A stretch of DNA of 35,885 nucleotides from an uncultured Clostridia bacterium (GCA_945910815.1 CAMDZD010000020.1:1-35885), one strand, 5' to 3'. Counted from the first letter of the stretch, positions 23,049 to 31,788 are shown. Numbers and translations are program-made. The notes: generated by a model from the letters alone, not told the origin.

Positions 23049-23966
23049 TTAGATATCCTCGTTGAAAAAGTCCATATCAATACGTTTTAAATCATAAGTT
23101 TTATAAACAGAAACACCAAGATTATATCGAATCATAAAAGAAGTTAGTGTTTTTCCGTCAACAAGAACGATTTTATGATTAAGTTGCTTATTTACATATG
23201 AAATCGCTTCAGATGAAAAGCGTGATGTTGTAATAAACAAACCTCTTGTTGCACCTTGACCAGCAAGAGCTCCGAGAAATTTCTGAATCTCCGGTCTGCC
23301 AACAATACTGTCCTGTTTCCACTGTTTTGCCTGAATATATATTGAATCAAAACCTAATTTATCTTGTGTTACAATTCCATCTATGCCTTCGTCATTTGAT
23401 TTTTTTGTTAGAATTTTATCAACTGACTGCATATTTCCATAACCCATTTTAATAAGCAGTTTTACAACAAGTGATTCAAATTCATAAGGAGATATTTTCA
23501 TAATTTCAGTCATCAAATCATTTGCTAATTGTTCATTCAGTTCTGAAAAAGCAATCTCTATATTTTCTGTTGGACTATTTATTTCTTTTTCAACGGAATG
23601 TGATATTGATTCATTATCTTTTAAATTCTTACAAAAAAATTTTTTGAAAGAATCAAATTTTTTTAAATACTCAAGCGTTATGTTTTCTGCTCCGCAAGAA
23701 AATGATTCTATACCAATGGCTGTCAATTGATAATTCGCTCTTGAAGGGCTTTCAATTAATCCTGCCTTTTGAAGATAAGTTTTTGCCCATCCCACTCTAT
23801 CTGTAAACATATTCTTTCCACATGGTAAAACCTGCTGTCTGTCCTCATCAGACAAATTAAAAGCTTTCACACAAAATTCACGAATTTCTTTTATATTATG
23901 TACTTTTTCATCTCCAAGACATTTGATAAAATAAGGCATAATTTCATTATATTTTGGTACAGCCAT
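23049..23966 (-). CDS. mrr: Mrr-family (type IV) restriction endonuclease
   Basis: A 305-residue defence nuclease expected to cut modified (methylated) foreign DNA. The N-terminal region (about 1-95) matches the Mrr_N winged helix, including VGWAKTYLQKAGLIESP. The C-terminal catalytic domain (about 155-295) begins SPYEFESLVVKLLIKMGYG and has the PD-(D/E)XK-like set: Glu164, Asp196 in DEGIDGIV, and Gln212-Ala-Lys214 in IYIQAKQW, with QGATRGLFITTSRFS after it. It stands alone, with no methylase or specificity gene. GAGGGAGG precedes ATG 23966. Its place just downstream of and convergent with a tRNA gene suggests arrival by integration, though no repeat of the tRNA 3' end is seen on its other side. 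Confidence 0.92.
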   Translation of the reverse strand: MAVPKYNEIMPYFIKCLGDEKVHNIKEIREFCVKAFNLSDEDRQQVLPCGKNMFTDRVGWAKTYLQKAGLIESPSRANYQLTAIGIESFSCGAENITLEYLKKFDSFKKFFCKNLKDNESISHSVEKEINSPTENIEIAFSELNEQLANDLMTEIMKISPYEFESLVVKLLIKMGYGNMQSVDKILTKKSNDEGIDGIVTQDKLGFDSIYIQAKQWKQDSIVGRPEIQKFLGALAGQGATRGLFITTSRFSSEAISYVNKQLNHKIVLVDGKTLTSFMIRYNLGVSVYKTYDLKRIDMDFFNEDI

Positions 23967-24178
23967 TTTATAATCCTCCCTCTGTTCTATTGGGTGTATC
24001 TATATTGCTTTAAAATTCACTTTTCCTACAAGTTATTATTCAACAGTTTTAAAAATTTCATTGAAATTCTTTTTGATTTTCTGTTTGTTGATACAGTCAT
24101 TTCCAAAACAACAGAAAAAACATCTTTTTTTCTTTGGAGGAAAATTCGATTTTTCAACTTTATTATAATAATAAATAT

Positions 24179-24197
24179 AATCATTTGAGCAATGATT
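24179..24197 (-). terminator. Weak A/T hairpin after the NusG-domain gene
   Basis: AATCATT, loop TGAGC, AATGATT lies just after the stop at 24204 on the minus strand and is followed by an A/T-rich tract. The stem is weak. The rest of the gap 23967-24203 is very AT-rich and shows no credible gene. Confidence 0.35.
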
Positions 24198-24203
24198 TTA
24201 TTA

Positions 24204-24554
24204 TTATTCTTCACCGCAAAATCTTATTAAAAGATGATTTGGCAGGCATACTATCGGCAGATTTCCGGATTTTAATTTTCCCATATTAACGCATGTTTTA
24301 TCGGGACATTCAGCCGATGAAATAAAAATTTCACCGTTTTCAATAGTCACGGTATTACTTCTGCCATTCGGAGATTTTATAACTATACTGCGGTCAGGTT
24401 CAGTATTCAAATCAAATGTATATATAATTTCACCGTCCTGCACTATTTCAACCGTACGCTTTTCCGATGGTCTCAGAATAATGACGGAAAATATTATGCT
24501 TATAATAAATAAGACTGATACAGCTGATATAATTATTTTAATCTTTTTGTTCAA
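24204..24554 (-). CDS. NusG domain II-containing small membrane-anchored protein
   Basis: A 116-residue protein: one N-terminal membrane segment (IIISAVSVLFIISIIFSVII) and an outward-facing NusG_II domain. The domain is recognised by SSAECPDKTCVNMGKL followed by PIVCLPNHLLIRF, with three cysteines (C-x4-C and PIVC) typical of this family. The start appears to be TTG 24554, overlapping the end of apbE by 17 bases, with CGGAGA upstream. Such genes regularly follow apbE in Clostridia, hinting at a role near flavin-linked or quinone-linked membrane redox systems; the function is not known. Last gene of the yfmF-to-NusG run. Confidence 0.85.
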   Translation of the reverse strand: MNKKIKIIISAVSVLFIISIIFSVIILRPSEKRTVEIVQDGEIIYTFDLNTEPDRSIVIKSPNGRSNTVTIENGEIFISSAECPDKTCVNMGKLKSGNLPIVCLPNHLLIRFCGEE

Positions 24555-25533
24555 TTTTTATAATCTCCGAATCGGTTTTGCTTTCAAAATTAATATTTTC
24601 CGTGACATATATTTTTTTATTGCTGTCAATAAGTATCATATCAAAATTCTTATAATGCTTTTTCCAGTATTCAATTGATTTTTCTTTTCCCATTACAAAA
24701 AGAGCTGTTGAAAGGGCATCGCAGTACATTCCGCTGTCTCCGGTTACTGTAACCGATACAAGACCATTGTCGGCAGGATAACCCGTTTCAGGGTCTATGA
24801 TATGACAGTAATTTTTACCGTCACTGCCTGTAAAGTATCTTTCATAGCTACCCGATGTTACAACGGCTTTATCCGATACTTTAAGAGTTCCCGCAATTTC
24901 ATCGGGCGAAAAAGGATTTCTCACTGAAACTGCACGTTCAGAACCGTATATATAAACATTTCCTCCAAGATTTATTATTCCGGATTCAATATTATTTTCT
25001 CTGAATATTTCAGCAATGCGGTCGCTTGCATATCCTTTTGCAACTGCTCCCAAATCAACTGCACAGTCAGGCGGAACTGATACGGAATTTCCGGAAATGC
25101 TTATATTATTGCAGTCAACATTTTTCAGACAGTTTTCAATTTCACGTTTTTCCGGTATTTTGTATTCGCCTGTTGTAAATCCCCAGAGCTTTACAAGAGG
25201 GTATACTGTAATATCAAGACTTCCGCCTGTGCTTTTGCATATTTCAAGGGATTCTGATAATATTTTCAGCGTATCACTGTTGACTTCAGCGGATTCTGAA
25301 TTGTTTATTCTGTATATATCGCTTCCCGATTCAACAGCTGAAAAAATACTTTCAAGCCTTTTTATTTCATTTGCAGACTGACTGACGGCGTTTTCAGAAT
25401 TTTTTCCGTATGCCTTTATATTCATATATGTGTCCATAGCAAAAATATCTTTTGAGGAGCTTTGAATTTTATTTTCGGAACAGCCCGAAAATATAAGCAT
25501 AATAAGAACCGGAAGAATATATATTTTTTTCAT
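24538..25533 (-). CDS. apbE: FAD:protein FMN transferase, lipoprotein
   Basis: Attaches FMN covalently to Ser/Thr residues of target flavoproteins (such as Rnf/Nqr subunits) on the outer face of the membrane. The 331 residues start with a lipoprotein signal (lipobox LIFSGC, Cys at about residue 18). Family motifs: DIFAMDTYMNI near the N terminus, VDLGAVAKGYASDRI, SGIINLGGNVY, VTSGSYERYF, and CHIIDPETGYPAD, then the metal-binding stretch SGMYCDALSTALFVMG. The ribosome site before ATG 25533 is weak. The upstream gene is folD; the NusG-domain gene overlaps its end. The target flavoprotein is not in this window. The diacylglyceryl transferase that would lipidate it (lgt) is encoded two genes upstream. 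Confidence 0.95.
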   Translation of the reverse strand: MKKIYILPVLIMLIFSGCSENKIQSSSKDIFAMDTYMNIKAYGKNSENAVSQSANEIKRLESIFSAVESGSDIYRINNSESAEVNSDTLKILSESLEICKSTGGSLDITVYPLVKLWGFTTGEYKIPEKREIENCLKNVDCNNISISGNSVSVPPDCAVDLGAVAKGYASDRIAEIFRENNIESGIINLGGNVYIYGSERAVSVRNPFSPDEIAGTLKVSDKAVVTSGSYERYFTGSDGKNYCHIIDPETGYPADNGLVSVTVTGDSGMYCDALSTALFVMGKEKSIEYWKKHYKNFDMILIDSNKKIYVTENINFESKTDSEIIKIEQKD

Positions 25534-25543
25534 AGCTGTATTT

Positions 25544-26401
25544 TTATTCTATTCCTGCCTGCTGTTTTGAGGCTGTAAGAGTATTTTTCATAAGCATTGC
25601 AATAGTCATAGGGCCTACTCCTCCCGGAACAGGTGTTATAAATGATGCTTTCCTTTCAGCAGATTCAAACTCAACGTCTCCGCAGAGCTTGCCGTTTTCA
25701 AGTCTGTTCATACCTACATCAATTACAACTGCACCCTCCTTAATCATATCGCCTGTAACGAAATTCGGTCTGCCGACTGCAACAACAAGTATATCCGCAC
25801 TTCTTGTCACATCAGCGAGATTTTTTGTTTTTGAATGGCATATTGTAACTGTTCCGTTTTTATGTAACAGCAACATTGCCATAGGCTTTCCGACTATATT
25901 GCTCCTTCCGACTACAACGCAGTTTTTGCCTGTTATATCAGTTCCCGTGCTTGCAATAAGCTCCATAACGCCTGCGGGAGTGCATGGGAGGAATGAATAT
26001 TCACCTATCATAATTTTTCCGACGTTAAAGGGGTGGAATGCATCAACGTCCTTTTCAGGTGAAATAGCGTTGATGATTGCAGTTTCGTCAATATGCTTAG
26101 GAAGCGGAAGCTGTACAAGTATACCATTTACCTTGCTGTCACGGTTGAGAACGTCCACAAGGTCGAGGAGCTGTTCCTGTGTTGTGGATTCGTCAAGAGC
26201 GTATTCATATGACTGGAATCCTACTTCCTCGCAAGCCTTTTTCTTTGAATTTACATATACTCTTGATGCGGGGTTATTGCCGACAATTACGACTGCAAGT
26301 CCTACTTTAAGACCTTTTTCATCTTTAAGAAATGCTGTTTCCTTAGCAACCTCTGCTTTAACTGATGATGATACTTCCTTACCGTTAATTATCTGTGCCA
26401 T
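25544..26401 (-). CDS. folD: Bifunctional methylene-THF dehydrogenase / methenyl-THF cyclohydrolase
   Basis: Interconverts 5,10-methylene-, methenyl- and 10-formyl-tetrahydrofolate with NADP. With ATG 26401 the protein has 285 residues, the normal size. Visible: YVNSKKKACEEVGF with the catalytic Lys, ILVQLPLPKHID, PFNVGKI, PCTPAGVMELI, VVGRSNIVGKPMAMLL (NADP site), and FITPVPGGVGPMTIAMLMKN. The frame continues upstream to 26470, but AAGGAGA lies 10 bases before ATG 26401 and the longer form lacks a ribosome site. It overlaps the end of lgt by 17 bases. Confidence 0.96.
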   Translation of the reverse strand: MAQIINGKEVSSSVKAEVAKETAFLKDEKGLKVGLAVVIVGNNPASRVYVNSKKKACEEVGFQSYEYALDESTTQEQLLDLVDVLNRDSKVNGILVQLPLPKHIDETAIINAISPEKDVDAFHPFNVGKIMIGEYSFLPCTPAGVMELIASTGTDITGKNCVVVGRSNIVGKPMAMLLLHKNGTVTICHSKTKNLADVTRSADILVVAVGRPNFVTGDMIKEGAVVIDVGMNRLENGKLCGDVEFESAERKASFITPVPGGVGPMTIAMLMKNTLTASKQQAGIE

Positions 26402-27374
26402 GATTTTCATTCTCCTTATTATTTTTATTATATTTTTCTTCACTTTCTCTGATAAGTTCCTTTGATTCACTTGTATTGCAGTAAAGCAAAAAGGTTTCTC
26501 CCTTATATTTTGCCCTCATAAGTATTGCTATATGAACTGCGGTTGCAGTTATAAAGCAAAGAAGTGCGAGGAGCTGTGATGCTCTTATATTTCCAAGCAT
26601 AAGGCTGTCTGTTCTGAATCCCTCTATAATAAATCTTCCTGCCCCATACCATGCAAGATACATCAGAAAAAGCTGTCCGTCAAATTTTCTGTGCTTTGAA
26701 TACAATGCAAGTATTATAAAACCTGCTATGCACCATAATGATTCATAAAGAAAACACGGGTGTACTCCGTAAAGCTCCGACATTGACGTTCCGTACATTG
26801 AGCTTTCCGGATTTGAAACTTCATGTATAATAGTATTCTGTATAGTTCCGCCTGTCATAGCAAAAAGGCAGTCTGTATTAGTTCCGAAAGCCTCCTGATT
26901 TACAAAATTTCCCCATCTTCCTATTCCCTGACCTATAAGAAATCCCATTCCGGCTATATCGAGCATAGGAGCAAGCTTTACTTTTCTTATTCTGCACATT
27001 ATTCCGCCTATAAGAACTGCTCCTATAATTCCGCCGTATATTGCAAGTCCGCCGTTTCTGAAATTTAAAATTTCCTTTATATTTCCTGCATAGTATTCCC
27101 ATCGGAATGCTACATAGTAAATTCTTGCACCAATCATTCCGCCGAGTATTCCGGCTATAACAGCATCAATTGCACGGTCGGGGTCTATTCCGAATTTTTT
27201 CATTCTCGGAAAGCAGTATGCCATTGCCAGAAGCAAGCCGAATGATATTATAACAGCATACCACTTTATTTCAAAACCGAATATTGAAAAGGCTGTGCTG
27301 TCAATAGTTACATCTATTCCGAGATTAGGAAAAACTATGCGGTCAGGATTTGTAATTCTTTCGACTTCAGTCAT
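26385..27374 (-). CDS. lgt: Prolipoprotein diacylglyceryl transferase
   Basis: Transfers diacylglycerol from phosphatidylglycerol to the lipobox cysteine of prelipoproteins; polytopic inner-membrane enzyme. The Lgt signature GRWGNFVNQEAFG is present, with NGGLAIYGGIIGA before it and HPCFLYESLW after it; seven hydrophobic segments are apparent. At 329 residues it carries a charged C-terminal tail (KELIRESEEKYNKNNKENEN) longer than in E. coli. ATG 27374 overlaps the yfmH stop (ATGA). Substrates encoded in the window include ApbE and the lipoprotein at 31201-31788. Confidence 0.96.
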   Translation of the reverse strand: MTEVERITNPDRIVFPNLGIDVTIDSTAFSIFGFEIKWYAVIISFGLLLAMAYCFPRMKKFGIDPDRAIDAVIAGILGGMIGARIYYVAFRWEYYAGNIKEILNFRNGGLAIYGGIIGAVLIGGIMCRIRKVKLAPMLDIAGMGFLIGQGIGRWGNFVNQEAFGTNTDCLFAMTGGTIQNTIIHEVSNPESSMYGTSMSELYGVHPCFLYESLWCIAGFIILALYSKHRKFDGQLFLMYLAWYGAGRFIIEGFRTDSLMLGNIRASQLLALLCFITATAVHIAILMRAKYKGETFLLYCNTSESKELIRESEEKYNKNNKENENHGTDN

Positions 27375-28651
27375 TCATTTTCACCGTTCTTTACAACAGA
27401 TATTGCAAGCTTTTCGGGAAGAAGTTCAGTTTTTATGAAGTCAAGCACATCTCCGCTTGTTACTTCTGCAAGGATTTCCGCCTCTGCATAAGGAGATACG
27501 CCGTCCATATGTGAGTTAATCATAATATTTGCGACTTCCTCAACATTATTCAGCTCTCTTATGAGTTTTCCGTAACTGAGTTTCTTTATATTGCGGAAAA
27601 GGTTTTCATCTATTCCCTCTGATTTGATTCTTTCAAATTCTGCAAGAATTTCATCTCTTACCCTGAAAGGATTTTTCACTTCTCCGCTGAATATAAGTGA
27701 AAAATATCCGTCACCGCAGAAACATTCAAAATCAAAGCTTGAATTTATAATGCCGTCAGAAATAAGTCTCTGATAAAATTCAGATGAACTGTCAGCAAGA
27801 AGACTTCCTGCCAAATCAGCTTTTACTGTTGCTTTCAGTCTTTCGTAGCCGTTTTCCGGAGTGCATTTGTAGCCTATATTGAAAAGAGGATTTCCGACAG
27901 GTTGATTTTCAACTATTTCATTTTTAACAATACTGTCGGGTTCATCGGGGAATACAGTTTCAAGTCCCTTGTCCTCACATGGCTTAAGATACTTGTCGCA
28001 GATTTCAAGAACTTCATCAGCCTTTATATTTCCTGCTATTGACAATACCATATTGTTGAGATTATAGAATGTATTATAGCATTTATAAAGCAAGTCGGAA
28101 TCTATTTCCGCAATACTTTCAACAGTTCCGGCAATATCAATCTTTACAGGGTGATTATGGTAAAGGCAGTTAAGAAGATTGAAAAATACTCTCCAGTTCG
28201 GATTGTCGTCACACATTTTTATTTCCTGACCGATAATCCCCTGTTCCTTTGCAACGCTTTCGGGAGTGAAATATGGTTTCTGAACGAAATCAAGAAGTAT
28301 TGCGAGTGATTCCTTATAATTCTTTGAACAGCTGAAAAGGTAGCATGTCTTGTCAAATGATGTAAACGCATTTGCATTTGCTCCGGTTTTTGCGTAAAGG
28401 TCGAATACGTCGCAGTCCTCATTTTCAAAGAGCTTGTGTTCAAGAAAATGTGCTATTCCCTCCGGAACTGTTGTATATTCCTTGTCAGCTTTTGTTTTGA
28501 ACATTGTATTTACTGAACCGTATTTTGTACCGAAAAGAGCCTCAACAGTGCTGAATCCTTCCATTTCGCATATATAGATGTCAAGACCGCTCGGATGCTT
28601 TACATGTATACAGCTGTCATCGGTTCTGCTTTTTAAAATTTCCTTTTCCAT
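27371..28651 (-). CDS. yfmH: M16-family peptidase, YfmH-like (EF-P modification-associated)
   Basis: A 426-residue M16 (pitrilysin-like) zinc peptidase. The inverted zinc motif HxxEH is intact: His68-Phe-Leu-Glu71-His72 (GIAHFLEHKLFE), with downstream acidic residues in EQGIIGQEIKMCDDNP as third-ligand candidates. This is the catalytic half of a two-gene pair with the next gene upstream, which lacks the motif. In Bacillus the ymfF/ymfH pair is linked to the 5-aminopentanol modification of elongation factor P; that role is transferred by homology and order. AAGGAGG precedes ATG 28651. Its stop overlaps the lgt start. Confidence 0.9.
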   Translation of the reverse strand: MEKEILKSRTDDSCIHVKHPSGLDIYICEMEGFSTVEALFGTKYGSVNTMFKTKADKEYTTVPEGIAHFLEHKLFENEDCDVFDLYAKTGANANAFTSFDKTCYLFSCSKNYKESLAILLDFVQKPYFTPESVAKEQGIIGQEIKMCDDNPNWRVFFNLLNCLYHNHPVKIDIAGTVESIAEIDSDLLYKCYNTFYNLNNMVLSIAGNIKADEVLEICDKYLKPCEDKGLETVFPDEPDSIVKNEIVENQPVGNPLFNIGYKCTPENGYERLKATVKADLAGSLLADSSSEFYQRLISDGIINSSFDFECFCGDGYFSLIFSGEVKNPFRVRDEILAEFERIKSEGIDENLFRNIKKLSYGKLIRELNNVEEVANIMINSHMDGVSPYAEAEILAEVTSGDVLDFIKTELLPEKLAISVVKNGENE

Positions 28652-28657
28652 TATGGA

Positions 28658-29917
28658 TTATTCCTCCTTGCTTTTCATAACATAGACTGTATCAAGCACA
28701 AGTGATTTTGCACACTCAATAATTCTATCTCTTGTAACATTTCTGTATTTTTCAAGAGTCTGTTCAGGTGTGAGATATTCTCCCTCATATACCGCTGATT
28801 TATACCAGTTTATATATGAGCCGGCTGTATCTCCTATTCCGCTGAAGCTGTTTTCAAGTGCAAGAAGAACATTCTGCATATCCTCATCGGAGAAATTTCC
28901 GCTGATAATTTCGTCAAGCTGTCCGATAATTGCATTTCTGGCAGTTTCAATATTTTTTGTTTCAACTCCGCAGTCAACAAATATGCAGTTTTTAGCTCTT
29001 GAAAAACTGCTTGAACAGTAATAGCAAAGGCTCATTTTTTCACGGACATTCGCAAAAAGCTTTGAAAAAGGAGTTTCTCCGTAAAGTGCAGAAAGCATTT
29101 TCATAGCATACTTGTCATCTTTTTTTGTTTTGAAAACAAGCACCATTTTTGACTGATTAACGTCAAGAGTTTCCGTAAATTCTTCGGGAGACGGCTTTAT
29201 CGGGCTGAAGCTGATGAATTTATAAGTATTGCCGTTTCTTTTAAGCTTTCCGAATACATCTGACAGAATTTTTCTGATTTTATCATTTTTCTGTGCTGAT
29301 ACATATGAAATCTCTATCTGTGAATTTATGACGAGATTCTGCAAGGCACTGTAAGCTGATTCTGATGTTACTTCCTTTAAGGTTTCGGAAGTTCCGTATG
29401 AATTATTTTCAGCAGGTTCGCCTCTGAATGCAATTTTGGAAGCCTGTCTTACGGCGTATCCTCTTTTGTTGTTTATTTCGGAATCTATTTTCGCCTGAAT
29501 ATCCTTTTTAGCTATCTCAAATACATTCTGATTAAATGCATTGTCTTTGATGTCAGGAGAAAATATGCAGTCAAGCAATATTTTTACCGTTTCCGTTTCA
29601 ATATCTTCACCCTCAAGAGCGTATTTGCTGTCAAGCCATGATGCTCCTATGCTGTTAATCTGAAAGTCACTGATTCGGTTCACTTTTGAAAAAATATTTG
29701 AACCATAAAGGCTGTTGAGCTTTGAGGAAAATTCCGTGATTGACGGATATTTGCTGTTTGTCATATTTATTGAACAAATTGCTGATGCATTCTGAGAAGC
29801 TTTTTCGGAGCTGAGAGGTGTAATAAAATCTATCTCAAGAACGCCGGTTTTAAACTTGCTGTCGATAATTTCAGAAAGTCCGATATTTTCAGCAAGTCTG
29901 ATTCTTTCATATGTCAT
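28658..29917 (-). CDS. yfmF: M16-like inactive partner, YfmF-like
   Basis: A 419-residue protein with the M16 fold, but the region where HxxEH would lie (about residues 45-75, KYPSITEFSSKLNSLYGSNI) has no zinc motif, so it should be the non-catalytic partner of the YfmH-like peptidase encoded 6 bases downstream. C-terminal M16 features such as FSKLFANVREKMSLCYYCSS are present. In two-subunit M16 enzymes the inactive half supplies an arginine/tyrosine pair for substrate binding. ATG 29917 with AAGGAGA. First gene of the minus-strand run to 24204; an extended -10 promoter lies upstream. Confidence 0.9.
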   Translation of the reverse strand: MTYERIRLAENIGLSEIIDSKFKTGVLEIDFITPLSSEKASQNASAICSINMTNSKYPSITEFSSKLNSLYGSNIFSKVNRISDFQINSIGASWLDSKYALEGEDIETETVKILLDCIFSPDIKDNAFNQNVFEIAKKDIQAKIDSEINNKRGYAVRQASKIAFRGEPAENNSYGTSETLKEVTSESAYSALQNLVINSQIEISYVSAQKNDKIRKILSDVFGKLKRNGNTYKFISFSPIKPSPEEFTETLDVNQSKMVLVFKTKKDDKYAMKMLSALYGETPFSKLFANVREKMSLCYYCSSSFSRAKNCIFVDCGVETKNIETARNAIIGQLDEIISGNFSDEDMQNVLLALENSFSGIGDTAGSYINWYKSAVYEGEYLTPEQTLEKYRNVTRDRIIECAKSLVLDTVYVMKSKEE

Positions 29918-29957
29918 TTTTGAATCTCCTTAAAAAAATTTTTGGTACTGCTTTTTT

Positions 29958-29966
29958 ATTATACCA
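29958..29966 (-). promoter_or_regulatory. Extended -10 promoter of the yfmF-lgt-folD run
   Basis: Minus strand TGGTATAAT (29958-29966) about 40 bases before ATG 29917; no good -35 at 17 bases, fitting an extended -10 promoter. Confidence 0.6.
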
Positions 29967-30008
29967 TATTATTCTGAATATTTCCATAGTTTCAGGAAAT
30001 TTTTTTTG

Positions 30009-30037
30009 TTGAAATAATATTCCCGATGTGATATAAT
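30009..30037 (+). promoter_or_regulatory. Promoter of the DUF3810 gene
   Basis: TTGAAA (30009-30014), 17-base spacer, TATAAT (30032-30037), then AAGGAGA and ATG 30069. Confidence 0.75.
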
Positions 30038-30068
30038 ATAATAAAAAAACCGGAAGGAGATTTTCAGA

Positions 30069-31169
30069 ATGAAAAAATCTTTTTGCATTTCTGTCGTATT
30101 AATTGCATTTTCGCTGATTATCAATATTACTGCAAGGTTGTGGACGGGTTTTGCGGATTTTTATGTAAGGAATATTTTTCCCTTTTTAAGCAATATTTTC
30201 TCGTTTATAAGCGGTATATTTAAATTTTCTGTCGGAGAAATTTTTCTGATTGTCCTTGCAATTTTCATTATAATCGGTATTCCCGTTATTATAATTTTAT
30301 TAATCAGAAAGAAAAAATCAAGAGTTAAAATTCTGAAAATATATCTTGCCGTTGCCCTTTGCATACTTTCATTTGCGGTAACTACGGAAACTTTTAATTG
30401 TTTCATAATGTATCAGGCTACACCGTTTTCAAAGGTTTATTTCAATGAATCCGAACGTTCAAGGCAACAGCTTGCAGAGCTTTATGAAATACTTGTTGAC
30501 GAATCAAACAGGCTTGCCGAAACGGTCGAAAGAGATTCGGACGGAAATTTTAAGATTACATGCGATATGTACGGCGAGGCTAAAAAGGCTATGAAGAAAA
30601 TGGGCGGAAAATATCCGCAGTTCAGAGGATATTATCCGAATCCGAAACCGATTAAATCCTCCTACATAATGAGTCAGACACGCACATTAGGAATTTATTT
30701 TCCTTTCACTATGGAGGCAAATTATAATCCGAGTGTTTATGACTGCAATCTCCCGAATACCATATGCCACGAATTTTCACATCTCAAGGGAGCTATTCTT
30801 GAAGATGAAGCCGGATTCTTTGCATTTGTTGCATGCGTTCAGAGTGATAATAATGAATTTCAGTACAGCGGTTATCTGAACGCTCTTGAATATGTAAACA
30901 ATGAAATTTACAAAAACAATATTTCCGTGGCTTTTGAGATTTCTCAGAAAATTTCATCAAAAGTTTCAAATGATATGTATAAATTTGTTCCGGAGGAGTT
31001 CTGGGAGGATAATAAGGATAAAGAAATCGTTTCAAGTGAAACGGTCGGGAAGGTCTCCGATACCTTTACTGACGCCAATCTTAAAATTAACGGCGTTGAT
31101 GATGGTATACAAAGTTACAGCAGAATTGTAAATCTTCTGCTTGACTATTATTTCGGTGATGAAAAATAA
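30069..31169 (+). CDS. DUF3810 membrane protein with HExxH metalloprotease motif
   Basis: A 366-residue protein: three N-terminal membrane segments (about residues 5-24, 50-78 and 90-108), then a large domain. His234-Glu-Phe-Ser-His238 (NTICHEFSHLKG) is an HExxH zinc motif and EDEAGFFAF follows 7 residues later, with Glu245 or Glu247 as a third-ligand candidate, so a membrane-tethered metallopeptidase is likely. YNPSVYDCNLP before the motif and the helical region SGYLNALEYVNN after it fit the DUF3810 family. Substrate unknown. It is a single-gene unit with its own promoter and a terminator 5 bases beyond its stop, facing a lipoprotein gene. Confidence 0.85.
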   Translation: MKKSFCISVVLIAFSLIINITARLWTGFADFYVRNIFPFLSNIFSFISGIFKFSVGEIFLIVLAIFIIIGIPVIIILLIRKKKSRVKILKIYLAVALCILSFAVTTETFNCFIMYQATPFSKVYFNESERSRQQLAELYEILVDESNRLAETVERDSDGNFKITCDMYGEAKKAMKKMGGKYPQFRGYYPNPKPIKSSYIMSQTRTLGIYFPFTMEANYNPSVYDCNLPNTICHEFSHLKGAILEDEAGFFAFVACVQSDNNEFQYSGYLNALEYVNNEIYKNNISVAFEISQKISSKVSNDMYKFVPEEFWEDNKDKEIVSSETVGKVSDTFTDANLKINGVDDGIQSYSRIVNLLLDYYFGDEK

Positions 31170-31173
31170 AAAC

Positions 31174-31192
31174 GGGCGACTATTGGTCGCCC
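31174..31192. terminator. GGGCGAC hairpin terminator between convergent genes
   Basis: GGGCGAC (31174-31180), loop TATTG, GTCGCCC (31186-31192). On the minus strand the stem is followed by GTTTTTATTTTTC, a good T-tract for the lipoprotein gene stopping at 31201; on the plus strand it follows the DUF3810 stop. Nearly the same stem as at 11076-11099. Confidence 0.8.
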
Positions 31193-31200
31193 CTTCTGTT

Positions 31201-31788
31201 TTATGAAGTTATTGTTGTTTCGGTTACCGTTGGCGGAGATGTTGTTTCTTCTGCCGGAGCTTGTGAACCTATTTCGGAAATTTCTCCGAATTCCATTACA
31301 AGTTTCATATTGGGCATTTCAAAGCGTTTAAGATTGCCTGATTTATCGGCAGTAAGAATATATTCCCCGCTTTCAAGATTTCCGCTTATTTTAATTTCAC
31401 CGTTTTCGCTTTCTCCGGAAAGCTCCTCCTGACGTGCAAGCTCATCGGTGACGGAAATCAGATTCGACATCATCGATTTAATCGGAAGTGCCGACTGCGG
31501 AACTGAAAAGCTTAAGCCCTTGTATGATGCTGTTGATGTTCCGTCTGTAAATTCAAGCTTTACTCCGCTTAAAGTATTCGGGGAATCAAATTCTATTTCC
31601 CACATACCCTCACCAAAACGGCAGAGCGTTCCGCTTGCCTTCATCTGGTCAAGAGTAATTTCGGTTTCAGTCTGGAATGCCGTATTAAGACCGTTTTCAG
31701 CAGTTTCCGTTGAAGATGAAGGCGATTTACAGCCTGTCACTGTTAAAAGCATTATTCCTGTAAAAGCCAATGTAACAAGTCTTTTCAT
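31201..31788 (-). CDS. Predicted lipoprotein of unknown function
   Basis: A 195-residue protein with a lipoprotein signal (KRLVTLAFTGIMLLTVTGC, Cys at residue 20), a Ser/Thr-rich tether (KSPSSSTETAENG), a globular part rich in beta-like segments (MWEIEFDSPNTLSGVKLEF; GEIKISGNLESGEYILTAD) and a Thr-rich end (EETTSPPTVTETTITS). It should be anchored to the outer face of the membrane after processing by Lgt. No named domain is recognised; comparable lipoproteins are common in Ruminococcus-like genomes. ACAGGAG lies about 10 bases before ATG 31788. It is co-directional with nnr, 58 bases downstream of it; I see no clear separate promoter. Confidence 0.8.
   Translation of the reverse strand: MKRLVTLAFTGIMLLTVTGCKSPSSSTETAENGLNTAFQTETEITLDQMKASGTLCRFGEGMWEIEFDSPNTLSGVKLEFTDGTSTASYKGLSFSVPQSALPIKSMMSNLISVTDELARQEELSGESENGEIKISGNLESGEYILTADKSGNLKRFEMPNMKLVMEFGEISEIGSQAPAEETTSPPTVTETTITS

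Noticed and set aside
23898..24188. 96-codon plus-strand frame over the mrr start and the adjacent gap
   Set aside because: Phe/Ile-rich translation of AT-rich sequence, antisense to the mrr start; no coding signal.
22936..24203. tRNA-Ser 3' end as an attachment site duplicated beyond mrr
   Set aside because: No second copy of the CAGGGTTCAAATCCCTG region or of ACTCTCC with matching flank was found on the other side of mrr within the window.
24026..24214. 62-codon minus-strand frame after the NusG-domain gene
   Set aside because: Starts at a GTG inside the preceding gene without a proper ribosome site, and is low-complexity Ile/Lys/Asn from AT-rich DNA.
25689..26465. Long 258-codon open frame on the plus strand opposite folD
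   Set aside because: It is fully antisense to a clear folD; composition (Ser/Thr/Phe-rich) is that of a reverse-strand shadow and no ribosome site or promoter precedes it.
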